Assembly: GCA_028713555.1 (NCBI GenBank)
Contig: JAQTOA010000006.1
Location: 62,001 to 126,000 of the forward strand
DNA length: 64,000 nucleotides
Direction of reading: 5' to 3'
From: Sterolibacterium sp.
Lineage (GTDB): Bacteria > Pseudomonadota > Gammaproteobacteria > Burkholderiales > Rhodocyclaceae
This document shows positions 28,076-35,150 of this stretch, in pieces (within the stretch, counting starts at the first letter, position 1; each line of letters begins with the position of its first letter). A program made the position numbers and the translations under genes. Below the pieces are notes generated by a model. It did no database searches and was not told the DNA's origin. It was given only the letters and a program-made list of their open reading frames with translations.

Positions 28076-28529
28076 GGATATCGTCGATATCTTTACCGAC
28101 GGTGCGTGCAGCGGCAATCCCGGTCCCGGCGGATGGGGCGCGATCCTGCGCAGCCATGGGCGCGAAAAGGAATTGTATGGCGGGGAGCGGGATACCACCA
28201 ACAACCGCATGGAACTGACCGCTGTGATCGAGGCGCTGAAAGCCTTGAAGCGGCCGGTTCAGGCACGCGTACATACCGACTCGCAATACGTTCAGAAAGG
28301 CATCAGCGAGTGGATTTACGCCTGGAAACAGCGCAATTGGCGCACTGCCGGCAAGCAGCCGGTGAAAAATGCCGATCTTTGGCGCATTCTCGATCAGCAG
28401 GCTGCGCGCCATCGGGTTGAATGGTTGTGGGTCAGGGGGCATGCCGGCCATGCCGAGAACGAAAGGGCGGACGCGTTGGCACGACTGGGCATTGATAGCC
28501 TGAGTCGATCAATTGAGAGCGCGCCCTAA
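28059..28529 (+). CDS. rnhA: Ribonuclease HI
   Basis: Degrades the RNA strand of RNA-DNA hybrids. The 156-aa protein carries all four active-site acids in canonical surroundings: D in [18 protein letters not shown] in [13 protein letters not shown] in [12 protein letters not shown] and D in ENERADALA, plus the catalytic-loop His in RGHAGHAEN. Length matches E. coli RNase HI (155 aa). The ATG at 28059 lies within the end of the methyltransferase gene, and dnaQ follows after 13 bp. The rnhA-dnaQ pair is a classic linkage. Confidence 0.96.
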   Translation: MNIISEDIVDIFTDGACSGNPGPGGWGAILRSHGREKELYGGERDTTNNRMELTAVIEALKALKRPVQARVHTDSQYVQKGISEWIYAWKQRNWRTAGKQPVKNADLWRILDQQAARHRVEWLWVRGHAGHAENERADALARLGIDSLSRSIESAP

Positions 28530-28542
28530 GGGAGAATGAGCA

Positions 28543-29250
28543 GTGCGACAGATCGTTCTGGATACCGAAACTACCGGCCTTGAATATAAGCTCGGCCACC
28601 GCGTCATCGAAATCGGTTGCGTCGAATTGATGGGGCGCAAGCTGACCAACCGCCGGTTCCATCATTACCTTAATCCCGAGCGGACTATCGAAGCCGGCGC
28701 CCACTCGGTGCACGGCCTGACCAACGAGTTCCTGCAGGACAAGCCGAAGTTTTCTGAGATTGCTGAAGAATTTCGGGATTTCGTGCGCGGCGCCGAACTG
28801 ATCATCCACAACGCCACTTTCGACCTTGGCTTTCTCAACAACGAGTTAGGGCTGCTGGGAATGGAACAGTTGGGTTCGCTTTGCGAATCCGTCGTCGACA
28901 CCTTGAAGCTGGCTCGAGAGCTTCGTCCGGGGCGAAAGAATTCACTGGATGCGTTGTGTTCGGAATATGCCATCGACAACTCCGGAAGGCAGCTTCATGG
29001 CGCCTTGCTGGATGCGGAATTGCTGGCCGAAGTTTATCTGGCCATGACGCGCGGCCAGGAGAACCTCATCATGGATCTCGACATGGCGTTGGTCGTAGAG
29101 ACTCATCTATTGCCCGCAGGCGAACGACCAGCGTTGCGCGTGTTGCGCGCCACTGCCGAGGAACTGGTCGACCATGAATGCGTCTTGGCGGAAATTGTTA
29201 AGGAAAGCAAGGGCAAGTGTGTCTGGTTGGCCGAATCGCTGCAAGGCTGA
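28543..29250 (+). CDS. dnaQ: DNA polymerase III epsilon subunit (3'-5' proofreading exonuclease)
   Basis: A DEDDh exonuclease that proofreads replication. ExoI DTETTGL, ExoII HNATFDLGFLNNEL and ExoIII LHGALLDAELLAEVYLAM supply the four acids and the catalytic His. After about residue 185 comes a C-terminal segment of the kind that tethers epsilon to the alpha subunit, although the sequence here does not show the usual glutamine-rich clamp peptide clearly. The start is GTG at 28543, preceded by GGGAGAATGA. It is the last gene of the methyltransferase-rnhA-dnaQ unit. Confidence 0.94.
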   Translation: MRQIVLDTETTGLEYKLGHRVIEIGCVELMGRKLTNRRFHHYLNPERTIEAGAHSVHGLTNEFLQDKPKFSEIAEEFRDFVRGAELIIHNATFDLGFLNNELGLLGMEQLGSLCESVVDTLKLARELRPGRKNSLDALCSEYAIDNSGRQLHGALLDAELLAEVYLAMTRGQENLIMDLDMALVVETHLLPAGERPALRVLRATAEELVDHECVLAEIVKESKGKCVWLAESLQG

Positions 29251-29299
29251 GCCGGCGTGCGGATTCTATTGATTAATCTCCATTCCCAAAGGAACGGCC

Positions 29300-30169
29300 A
29301 TGAGGGATGACAGCAATACCCAGCAACAGACGATGATCGATAGCGCCAAGCTAAAAACGCTTACCGAGAATTTTCCGATCGGCAAGGATCTGCGCTATTC
29401 ACCCGATGAGCAGTTGGTCGTCGTCTTCAATACGCTGATTGTCGCCTACCGTGTCAACGATCATTACATCTATTCCCGCAACGCAATCAAGACGGACAGC
29501 GATGGCACCCCTCTGGCCGTCCTGGTGGATGAAGAAAAGAGCGAACTGCCTGTGCACCAGATCCGGCAAATCCAACTGTTGGTGCCTGACACTTCGGCCA
29601 TGGAAGGCACTCTCGATTATGACCGCAGGGCGATCATCGGCCGATCACAGCAATTCCTCGAAGGCCATATGATTACCTTGATGGCCGGCGCAGGTGCAAG
29701 AGGGGTGGCCACCTTGACTACCAGAGTGGCTGAACAAGTTACCCTGGTGGAAGGGCCTTACGCGAAAAGCAAGATGATTCTGCTGAATCCGGAGCTCGCT
29801 AACCTCAGTGTTTCCGATCAGCTCCATAAAACGCGTGGCAAGACCCATGTCCCCGTTGAGCTGTATTTCAAAAAGGGTGAGCCTCCTTGTTCCTGTGTCC
29901 TGAAAGACTTCTCGGAATCATCCTTGGGGCTGAGAACCAGTGGTAACCAGAATTCGATGCCTCCTATGAAGGAGGACGACACGGTGACCCTGGTGATCAA
30001 TCTTGGTGAAGCCGCAAAGACATATACCATCAAGGGACGGGTATTTCGAAGTTCAGTGGATTCCTGTGTGATCCGGCTGGAGGAACTGTTTAAAGGCCAC
30101 GAGTTTGTGCGTTTCAGCCTGCTGGATCCCCTGGAGCTCAAGTCCGGCCTGCTGAATTACGGGAATTGA
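29300..30169 (+). CDS. PilZ-type domain protein
   Basis: A 289-aa soluble protein. Residues 1-165 form an N-terminal domain of unclear family, reminiscent of the YcgR N-domain. Residues about 170-285 look like a PilZ domain, recognised by DFSESSLGL (D-x-S-x-x-G) in the expected beta strand, followed by the barrel strands YTIKGRVFRSS and CVIRLEEL. The companion RxxxR motif is not intact: the aligned segment is TRGKTHVP, with His in place of the second Arg. Cyclic di-GMP binding is therefore doubtful. RBS AAAGGA precedes the ATG at 29300. A role as a motility brake is possible but unproven. Confidence 0.7.
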   Translation: MRDDSNTQQQTMIDSAKLKTLTENFPIGKDLRYSPDEQLVVVFNTLIVAYRVNDHYIYSRNAIKTDSDGTPLAVLVDEEKSELPVHQIRQIQLLVPDTSAMEGTLDYDRRAIIGRSQQFLEGHMITLMAGAGARGVATLTTRVAEQVTLVEGPYAKSKMILLNPELANLSVSDQLHKTRGKTHVPVELYFKKGEPPCSCVLKDFSESSLGLRTSGNQNSMPPMKEDDTVTLVINLGEAAKTYTIKGRVFRSSVDSCVIRLEELFKGHEFVRFSLLDPLELKSGLLNYGN

Positions 30170-30212
30170 GCAGAGGGCACAGGAGTTGTTGCCTGTATGG
30201 CAGACCGGAAAC

Positions 30213-30235
30213 AAAAAACCGCCTGAGGGCGGTTT
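30213..30235 (-). terminator. Intrinsic terminator for tRNA-Val, convergent with the PilZ gene
   Basis: Eight-base arms AAACCGCC and GGCGGTTT with loop TGAG. The leftward transcript runs into a T tract (from AAAAAA at 30213-30218), the rightward one into TTTAAACC. It is positioned 38 bp after tRNA-Val and 43 bp after the PilZ gene stop, so it can serve both. Confidence 0.8.
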
Positions 30236-30271
30236 AAACCGTGCAGCAACTGTTTTGCTTTTACTGGAATT

Positions 30272-30346
30272 TGGTGGGCGATAGTGGGTTCGAACCACTG
30301 ACTTCTACCGTGTGAAGGTAACACTCTACCACTGAGTTAATCGCCC
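30272..30346 (-). tRNA. tRNA-Val (anticodon CAC)
   Basis: On the minus strand GGGCGAT pairs with ATCGCCC, then A and an encoded CCA. The anticodon loop is TTCACAC with stem TTACC/GGTAG, giving anticodon CAC, which reads GUG. The T loop is GTTCGAACC. A sigma-70 promoter lies immediately upstream. Confidence 0.96.
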
Positions 30347-30361
30347 AAAAACAGGCCGCGG

Positions 30362-30391
30362 ATTATAACTCGACACTTCGGCGCGGCACAA
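30362..30391 (-). promoter_or_regulatory. Promoter of tRNA-Val
   Basis: Reading leftward, TTGTGC (30386-30391) and a perfect TATAAT (30362-30367) are separated by 18 bp, 16 bp ahead of the tRNA 5' end. It overlaps the likely control region of the divergent tRNA-Ser, whose -10-like TAGAAT is at 30409-30414. Confidence 0.7.
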
Positions 30392-30427
30392 TAGCCCCCC
30401 CTTTCTGTTAGAATTCGCGCCTCGCGC

Positions 30428-30517
30428 GGAGAGGTGGATGAGCGGTTTAAGTCGCACGCCTGGAAAGCGTGTTTAGATGAAAGTCTAACGCGGGTTCGAA
30501 TCCCGCCCTCTCCGCCA
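30428..30517 (+). tRNA. tRNA-Ser (anticodon GGA); integration target of the mobile element
   Basis: GGAGAGG pairs with CCTCTCC, followed by discriminator G and an encoded CCA. The anticodon stem CACGC/GCGTG encloses the loop CTGGAAA, anticodon GGA (UCC/UCU). The long variable arm (TTTAGATGAAAGTCTAA) is that of a class II serine tRNA. Its last 28 bases are repeated at 37878-37905, so the tRNA stays functional after insertion of the element to its right. Confidence 0.97.
30490..30517 (+). repeat. attL core (28-bp direct repeat inside tRNA-Ser)
   Basis: A 28-base segment starting GCGGGTTCGAATCCCG and ending CTCTCCGCCA, covering the T arm, acceptor strand and CCA of tRNA-Ser. The identical 28 bases occur at 37878-37905. 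Bases just outside differ between the copies, which fixes the limits of the identity. Confidence 0.95.
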
Positions 30518-30575
30518 GTAACTACTTGATATTGTTTGAGTGTCTGAAGCGATGCTGCCTTAAAATAGGCGGCAA

Positions 30576-31760
30576 TTAGCCTACCTTAGGCAGCTTTATG
30601 GCGGCTTTTTTTCCGAACAATTCCACCGCCTTGTTTCCTGCCTCTGGTTGCGCATCGCTGATCCATCGTCCGTATGTCCGGGCGATCATGGTCAAGTCGC
30701 TATGCCCCATTTGCTGAGCCAGCCAGACAGGTGATTCGCCGGCTGTCAGCATCATGCTGGCATAGGTGTGGCGGGTCTGATACTGGCGACGATAGCGGAC
30801 ACCTGCCAGGCGTAGCGCAGGCACCCAGGCACCGTGCCGGATCGGCTGATCGCCTTCCCAAGGCTTCCCAGTGCGGGGGTTGAGAAACACCGCGCCGCCG
30901 GCAACGAAGCTATGCACCTTCTGCTCTCTCAACGCCGCCAGGGCCGGCGCGAGCAACTTCACGTCGCGCGTTCCGCGCCTGGTCTTTGTTCCTTCCGGTT
31001 CATCGGCTGCTTGAGTCTTGGCGCGCGAAACGCGCACGATCTTGCGCCGCCAGTCCACGTCGCCCCACTCAAGCGCAGCTAGTTCTGACGTGCGCATGCC
31101 AGTCCAGAAGGCGAAAGCGAACAGGTTGCGGTGCTGCGGATCGCGGCAGGCATCGAGAATTGCGGCCTGTTCGTCGGTAGTGAATGGGTCAACATCGTCG
31201 ACCGGCTTTGGCGCTTCCTTGCGGGCGAATTTCCAGCCATAGAGCGGATTGACTTCGATCAACTCATCGTCGACGGCATCCTGCAACGCTTTGCGCAGTA
31301 CGCTCTGCACGTTGGACAGGCGCTTATTTGCGGCTTCCTGCTTTTCGCACCAATCGCGGATCGTGCCCCGCTTGAGGTCGGCGAGATAGTCGCTGCCGAA
31401 AGCGGGTATCAGCGTGTTGAAAACGATCTTGCGGTAATCATCGAAGGTGCTGCTCTTGAGGTGTGCCCGTTGTCGTTCCAGCCATGTTTCGAGATAGTCG
31501 GAGAGAGGATACCCGGCCCCCTTCTTTTCGGTGAACAGGAAGCGCCGCGGCGAGGCTGGAAATGTGACGGCGTAATCGAATGTGCCGCGCTCGATTGCGT
31601 CGAGGATGGCGGCGCGGTGCTGCTCGGCACGCTTCAGATTAGCGGGGGTGGGCTTAAGCTTGTAGCGCTCTCGGCAACGGATGCCCTGGTAGATGAAGTC
31701 GATCTGGATTGACGAATCCGAGATGGTGAGCACGCCAGACCGTTGCCGTTTTCCACCCAT
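30576..31760 (-). CDS. Tyrosine recombinase / phage-type integrase
   Basis: The enzyme expected to insert and excise the element at tRNA-Ser. The 394-aa protein has an N-terminal arm-binding region (residues 1-60, IDFIYQGIRCRERYKLKPTP, resembling the DUF3596 type), a SAM-like core-binding domain (about 85-170) and a catalytic domain. The catalytic Arg is in FWTGMRTSELAALEWGD, the Arg-His of box II in YQTRHTYASMML, His in MGHSDLTMIARTYGRW, and the nucleophilic Tyr in TYGRW. It reads toward attL and ends 58 bp from it, the usual orientation. Its start lies inside the preceding excisionase-like gene. The gene appears intact. Confidence 0.95.
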   Translation of the reverse strand: MGGKRQRSGVLTISDSSIQIDFIYQGIRCRERYKLKPTPANLKRAEQHRAAILDAIERGTFDYAVTFPASPRRFLFTEKKGAGYPLSDYLETWLERQRAHLKSSTFDDYRKIVFNTLIPAFGSDYLADLKRGTIRDWCEKQEAANKRLSNVQSVLRKALQDAVDDELIEVNPLYGWKFARKEAPKPVDDVDPFTTDEQAAILDACRDPQHRNLFAFAFWTGMRTSELAALEWGDVDWRRKIVRVSRAKTQAADEPEGTKTRRGTRDVKLLAPALAALREQKVHSFVAGGAVFLNPRTGKPWEGDQPIRHGAWVPALRLAGVRYRRQYQTRHTYASMMLTAGESPVWLAQQMGHSDLTMIARTYGRWISDAQPEAGNKAVELFGKKAAIKLPKVG

Positions 31761-31918
31761 TGGTAATACCCCTCAACATCGATCAAGACATGGCCGTCCG
31801 GTGCTTTCTTCCAGACGCGCCCCTCCATCCACACGCCATCGCGAATCTTGCCGCGAATGGCGTGTTCAGTATAGCCACTCTCGGCGGCAAACTGATGGAT
31901 GGTTTTGTAGCGAATCAT
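31634..31918 (-). CDS. Excisionase-like winged-helix protein
   Basis: A 94-aa protein whose first 60 residues have the look of a MerR-like excisionase helix-turn-helix: TIHQFAAESGYTEHAIRGKIRDGVW, then a short wing GRVWKKAPDGHVLIDVEGYYQW. Such proteins bend DNA to direct excision and often precede the integrase gene, as here. The last ~35 residues (Ser/Arg-rich) overlap the integrase start by 127 bp in another frame and look unconserved, so the functional protein may be mostly the first 60 residues or the tail may result from a lost stop codon. Translational coupling to the integrase is likely. Confidence 0.75.
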   Translation of the reverse strand: MIRYKTIHQFAAESGYTEHAIRGKIRDGVWMEGRVWKKAPDGHVLIDVEGYYQWVENGNGLACSPSRIRQSRSTSSTRASVAESATSLSPPPLI

Positions 31919-31929
31919 TTTTCAGCCAA

Positions 31930-32118
31930 TTACCGGCGCCAAGCGGCCTTACCTTGACGGCTCCGAAGAACATTTCGCCGCTTTATGGCACTGCCCTTTG
32001 CGGTTGGCCTGTAGTGCGGGTTGAGGGTGCGAATGTAGCCCTTCATTCTGATCAGATTCAGGCTGAAAACTTTGTCGTCTGGTAGTGCCATGTTGAGTTT
32101 GAATTCACGTGCCTTCAT
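31930..32118 (-). CDS. Small basic protein, unknown
   Basis: A 62-aa protein I do not recognise. It is rich in Lys and Arg (MKAREFKLNMALPDDKVFSL at the start, RRNVLRSRQG near the end), suggesting nucleic-acid contact. Its ATG overlaps the stop of the 354-aa gene (ATGA), and the excisionase-like gene starts 11 bp after it. This compact placement supports it being real. Function is unknown. Confidence 0.6.
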   Translation of the reverse strand: MKAREFKLNMALPDDKVFSLNLIRMKGYIRTLNPHYRPTAKGSAIKRRNVLRSRQGKAAWRR

Positions 32119-33179
32119 GCTGTTTTTCTCCTGATCTTGGCTTCGGTTATTGGGAAGTCAACTACTTCGGCGGTGGCAATGCTCGCCATCAGGGACGATA
32201 GCCGGTCTCTCATGCCGCGCAATTCGTCGGTAATACCATCCGACAAGAACATTTTTCTCAGGCTGGTGTTCTCGGCCTGCGCCTGTTCCAATTCAGAACG
32301 CAGGCGATTGCGCTCTTGGCTAAGTTTCGAAATTTCCCGCCACTGTCCGGGAATCTGTTGAACTTCATACGCGGTGTAGCAATAGCCTGTGCGCGGGTCT
32401 CGCAGTTTCCCGGCATCTCTGCCGTGCTCGACAATCCCCCAGTCTTCCCACTGGGTACGCCAGTGCTTAAACATTTGTGAAGTGGCTGTCAGGCGCAAAC
32501 AGTGGTAAGCGGCGAAGGGTATTTGCTCTGTGCCATCCTCCCATCTCGCAACGAGTTCCGCCGACACGCGGAGATAAGCGGCGCACTGCTCTCGGGTCAT
32601 GTAGAGATGGACTTTGCGGAGCAATTCAAAATCGCTTCCGCTTACCTTCATGGTCTTTTCTGAGTCGATAACCCACTGAGGCCGGAAGTTCTTGAAGAGG
32701 GGATTTTTCGGGTTGACCTTCCGGTCAAAATCGAGCGGCGGGAAACGCCAGGGGTCTTCCTTCTTTCGCGTGATCTGCCCGGGGGAGGGCAGGGCGAGCA
32801 ACACAGGGATTTTGAAGGCTTCAATCAGCAGCGCTTTGACGTTAGCGCCATGCTTGCGCCTCCAATGGTACAGGCGGTTGTAAGCGCGAATTTTCTCTTT
32901 TTTTGCCACCTCGGCGGCGGCGACTACCTGGGCAGCATGCTCGATGTACTCAGCGGAATTAACAAGATCAGCCAGAGTACGGCCTCTTTTCATTCCCTTG
33001 CGCCAGTCCGCTGGCTGGCGTGGATCGTGGTCAACCGGGAATTTATGGGTACATGCGTTTTTTTCCTTGACGTTTTCAGGGCTGGCGCTATGCTCTTCCT
33101 TGCGTTCTTCCTTGATCGTATCTGGCGGGGTCAACGTTTGGTCGCGGGCAGCCTCGCCAGATTGCTTTTTCTGTCTCAT
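32115..33179 (-). CDS. Phage-like protein with HTH-type central domain and coiled coil (DUF3653-like)
   Basis: A 354-aa protein. Residues 1-75 are charged and disordered-looking. The segment near 195-280 reads YMTREQCAAYLRVSAELVAR then W-E-D-G, an ALRL-type helix, paired W residues (WRTQWEDWGI) and G-KLRDPRTGYCYTAYEV. From memory, this pattern of a Cro-like helix-turn-helix followed by W..W and a P.G turn resembles the DUF3653 phage family found near filamentous-phage Rep genes. A coiled coil (about 285-335) follows. The ATG at 33179 shares one base with the rep stop (TGATG). Possible roles are regulator or replication accessory factor; this is inference. Confidence 0.65.
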   Translation of the reverse strand: MRQKKQSGEAARDQTLTPPDTIKEERKEEHSASPENVKEKNACTHKFPVDHDPRQPADWRKGMKRGRTLADLVNSAEYIEHAAQVVAAAEVAKKEKIRAYNRLYHWRRKHGANVKALLIEAFKIPVLLALPSPGQITRKKEDPWRFPPLDFDRKVNPKNPLFKNFRPQWVIDSEKTMKVSGSDFELLRKVHLYMTREQCAAYLRVSAELVARWEDGTEQIPFAAYHCLRLTATSQMFKHWRTQWEDWGIVEHGRDAGKLRDPRTGYCYTAYEVQQIPGQWREISKLSQERNRLRSELEQAQAENTSLRKMFLSDGITDELRGMRDRLSSLMASIATAEVVDFPITEAKIRRKTA

Positions 33180-34459
33180 CAATATCCCCTGAATTTATTT
33201 TCTTCTCTGAACCACGGCTCATCTGGTCGGTTCGGATTCAGTTTCGGCAGCAAGGCGAGAATTTCAGGCAATGCCTGGCGCCCGTACTTTCCCAGCATGG
33301 CCAATATCTGCCCGCGCCCGTTAAGGCGCAGCACTTCCCGCCATTCATCAGACGTGATGGTGCCGATGATGTCGCTATCGCCTTCGCCGTCAGCAACTTC
33401 TTCGTCGGTGCGATCGTTCTCTAATCCCAATTGTTCGCGGAGGCCCTTTGACCAGTAGAGTTGTTGTCTCCCTTGAAACTGGACGGCATACTCCCGGAAC
33501 AAGTTCTCCGCCTCAGCGGGGCCGATGATGCGATCTCCCACTTCTACGCCCTGGCGAGTTGCGAGAATCCCCAGAAGATCGAACGGGGTGAGGTTCCCGG
33601 CACGGCCTTGCTTGACATGGCTTTTCGTGAGTTCGTGCGCGGCGCTCCAGGTAAAGACCGCCGGCTCGTGTCCATACTTGGCGATATATTCGGCGGCATA
33701 ATCACCGTTACGGACGTCGAAGCCATGTTCGTTGATCAGCCCCAACCCAGACTTAACCACGGAGCGTGCCCACTGATCGCGCAGCCGCGCCAGTCGCTCA
33801 ACGATTCCCGGTATCCGTTTCTCGCACAGCACGAGGACATGGATGTGCGGATGCCATCCGTTCACCCCGAACGTGACTTCGGTTGAATAGACGCGGCCCA
33901 CGGCCCCAACGTCGCGCATGGCATCCTTGAAGGCGCGGCCAGCAAAGAATTTTTCCCTGGCCTTATAGAACGCTTTCAACGATTCAGCCAGGGGCAAGTC
34001 GATCGAATGTCGGTACGTCAGAGTGACCATGGCAATTTCGCCATCGCGTCCCATGATGCTAGCCGCACCTGCCGCAAGTTCGGCGCGGCGGTATTCAGTG
34101 ATCTTCGGGGAGCAGATCGGGCAATGCCAGGTCGATCCGCACGTAACGAGATTGCCGTAACCATAGCGTCCGGTGTCGGGGTAATGCATCACGTCGACGC
34201 CCGGATTCCAGGCCCGGGAATTCGGGTTACGGTGACAGCGTGTGACCCGATAGGTGCATCCGTGGTCCACTCCATCGCGCTTGCGGGTATAGGTGAATCC
34301 GGTCAGCACTTTCTGAGCCTCCCGCTGCATGGCGTAACGGCGAACCTGCACGTCCTGGCCTTCGCCGGCTTTGGCCGGTCTTTTAGCCCGTTCCGCCTGC
34401 TTGTGGATAACCGCGCCTTCATCGCTCTGAAAGCCAGTATGGGTAAGGATGGCCGACAA
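33179..34459 (-). CDS. Rolling-circle replication initiator (Rep_1-like, HUH nicking enzyme)
   Basis: Predicted to nick one strand at a double-strand origin and start rolling-circle replication of the excised circle. The 426-aa protein shows a zinc-type CGSTWHCPICSPKI, motif 1 MVTLTYRHS, the HUH metal motif in NGWHPHIHVLVL, and a catalytic tyrosine region DYAAEYIAKYGHE (Y..KY), in the order seen in Rep_1/pC194-type initiators. The C-terminal 200 residues are not recognised and may bind the origin or contact a helicase. The start is TTG at 34459. It lies in the middle of the minus-strand operon. It lacks the features of a conjugative relaxase. Confidence 0.88.
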   Translation of the reverse strand: MSAILTHTGFQSDEGAVIHKQAERAKRPAKAGEGQDVQVRRYAMQREAQKVLTGFTYTRKRDGVDHGCTYRVTRCHRNPNSRAWNPGVDVMHYPDTGRYGYGNLVTCGSTWHCPICSPKITEYRRAELAAGAASIMGRDGEIAMVTLTYRHSIDLPLAESLKAFYKAREKFFAGRAFKDAMRDVGAVGRVYSTEVTFGVNGWHPHIHVLVLCEKRIPGIVERLARLRDQWARSVVKSGLGLINEHGFDVRNGDYAAEYIAKYGHEPAVFTWSAAHELTKSHVKQGRAGNLTPFDLLGILATRQGVEVGDRIIGPAEAENLFREYAVQFQGRQQLYWSKGLREQLGLENDRTDEEVADGEGDSDIIGTITSDEWREVLRLNGRGQILAMLGKYGRQALPEILALLPKLNPNRPDEPWFREENKFRGY

Positions 34460-34501
34460 TTTCGCCCTAATACCAAGATTATTGCAGTTCGATTTGGCCG
34501 C

Positions 34502-34756
34502 TCAGACGGAGCCGGAAAGCGATGCGCTTTCCGGCGTCCCGGAAACCGGGGCGAAACCTTCCACTTCAAAGCCGAATTCCAGGTGCAAATGATCATGGCC
34601 AGCAGTGCTCAGTTCGGCGGCACGGGCGGCCGCCTGTTCCGGCGTGAATAAAGCGGCCTGTGAACGGTCAGCGGTAAATGGGCTGGCGCATATGCATGAC
34701 GCGACGTACCCGCCGCCATGGAGGCTGTACACGCGGCAGTGAGCGGAATTCAGCAT
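34502..34756 (-). CDS. Small protein, unknown
   Basis: An 84-aa protein not recognised. It contains two cysteine-bearing hydrophobic stretches (MLNSAHCRVYSLHGGGYVAS, CICASPF) and then a hydrophilic half with TPEQAAARAAEL and HLHLEFGFEVEGF. Its ATG overlaps the stop of the 86-aa gene (ATGCTGA) and the rep gene begins 42 bp after its end, so it is almost certainly translated as part of the rep operon. Whether it is a single-stranded DNA-binding or control protein cannot be told. Confidence 0.65.
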   Translation of the reverse strand: MLNSAHCRVYSLHGGGYVASCICASPFTADRSQAALFTPEQAAARAAELSTAGHDHLHLEFGFEVEGFAPVSGTPESASLSGSV

Positions 34757-35010
34757 GGCCGCCCCTCCCTGACTTCCTCTACCTCAAAGCGCGCACCTGG
34801 AAAGGCATTCTCAGCACGAGTAGCGACGGCACGGGCAACCTTACGGGTGTCGTAGGGCTTGGCGAATCGTGGCTGGCAGCAGGGGATAAAGTGGCCTCCG
34901 AGCCAGCCCAGATACTTGCCAGCAGGATAGAAGGCCGGTGCTGTTGGCATTCCTGCGGCACAGCGGATGATATAGGCGGAGGTTGTGGAATTTGCTCTGG
35001 TCGCGGGCAT
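34750..35010 (-). CDS. Small protein, unknown
   Basis: An 86-aa protein not recognised. A glycine/aromatic first half (SAYIIRCAAGMPTAPAFYPA, KYLGWLGGHFIPCCQPRF) is followed by a helical charged half (DTRKVARAVATRAENAF, ARFEVEEVREGRPC). The ATG at 35010 is preceded by GAGG at a good distance and lies 11 bp after the end of the 42-aa gene. A longer version from 35067 would overlap that gene. Five cysteines are present, including a CC pair. It overlaps the next gene by 7 bp. Confidence 0.65.
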   Translation of the reverse strand: MPATRANSTTSAYIIRCAAGMPTAPAFYPAGKYLGWLGGHFIPCCQPRFAKPYDTRKVARAVATRAENAFPGARFEVEEVREGRPC

Positions 35011-35021
35011 GGTATGTATCC

Positions 35022-35150
35022 TCAGGTTTTGGCAGGTTGCTGTTGCTTGGCGCGCTGTGCCAGCCACAAGGCGACGATCAAGCCAGCGACAAGGAGGGCG
35101 GGGCCGCTACCCTTGCCGACCAGCATGGAAACAGGGGCGGCGACGTTCAT
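35022..35150 (-). CDS. 42-aa single-transmembrane protein
   Basis: A short protein with a hydrophobic core (GPALLVAGLIVALWLAQR) between a neutral N-terminus (MNVAAPVSMLVGKGS) and a basic, glutamine-rich tail (KQQQPAKT). This is one clear membrane helix with no cleavable signal. The ATG overlaps the upstream regulator stop as ATGA, and the 86-aa gene follows 11 bp later, so the reading frame is strongly supported by context. Size and topology recall minor coat or membrane proteins of filamentous phages, but no sequence identity can be claimed. Confidence 0.65.
   Translation of the reverse strand: MNVAAPVSMLVGKGSGPALLVAGLIVALWLAQRAKQQQPAKT

Noticed and set aside
30525-30531. CTTGATA next to attL as a pC194-type Rep nick site
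   Set aside because: The seven-base motif is expected about once by chance in an element of this size, and another copy occurs near 36812; no supporting hairpin was seen.
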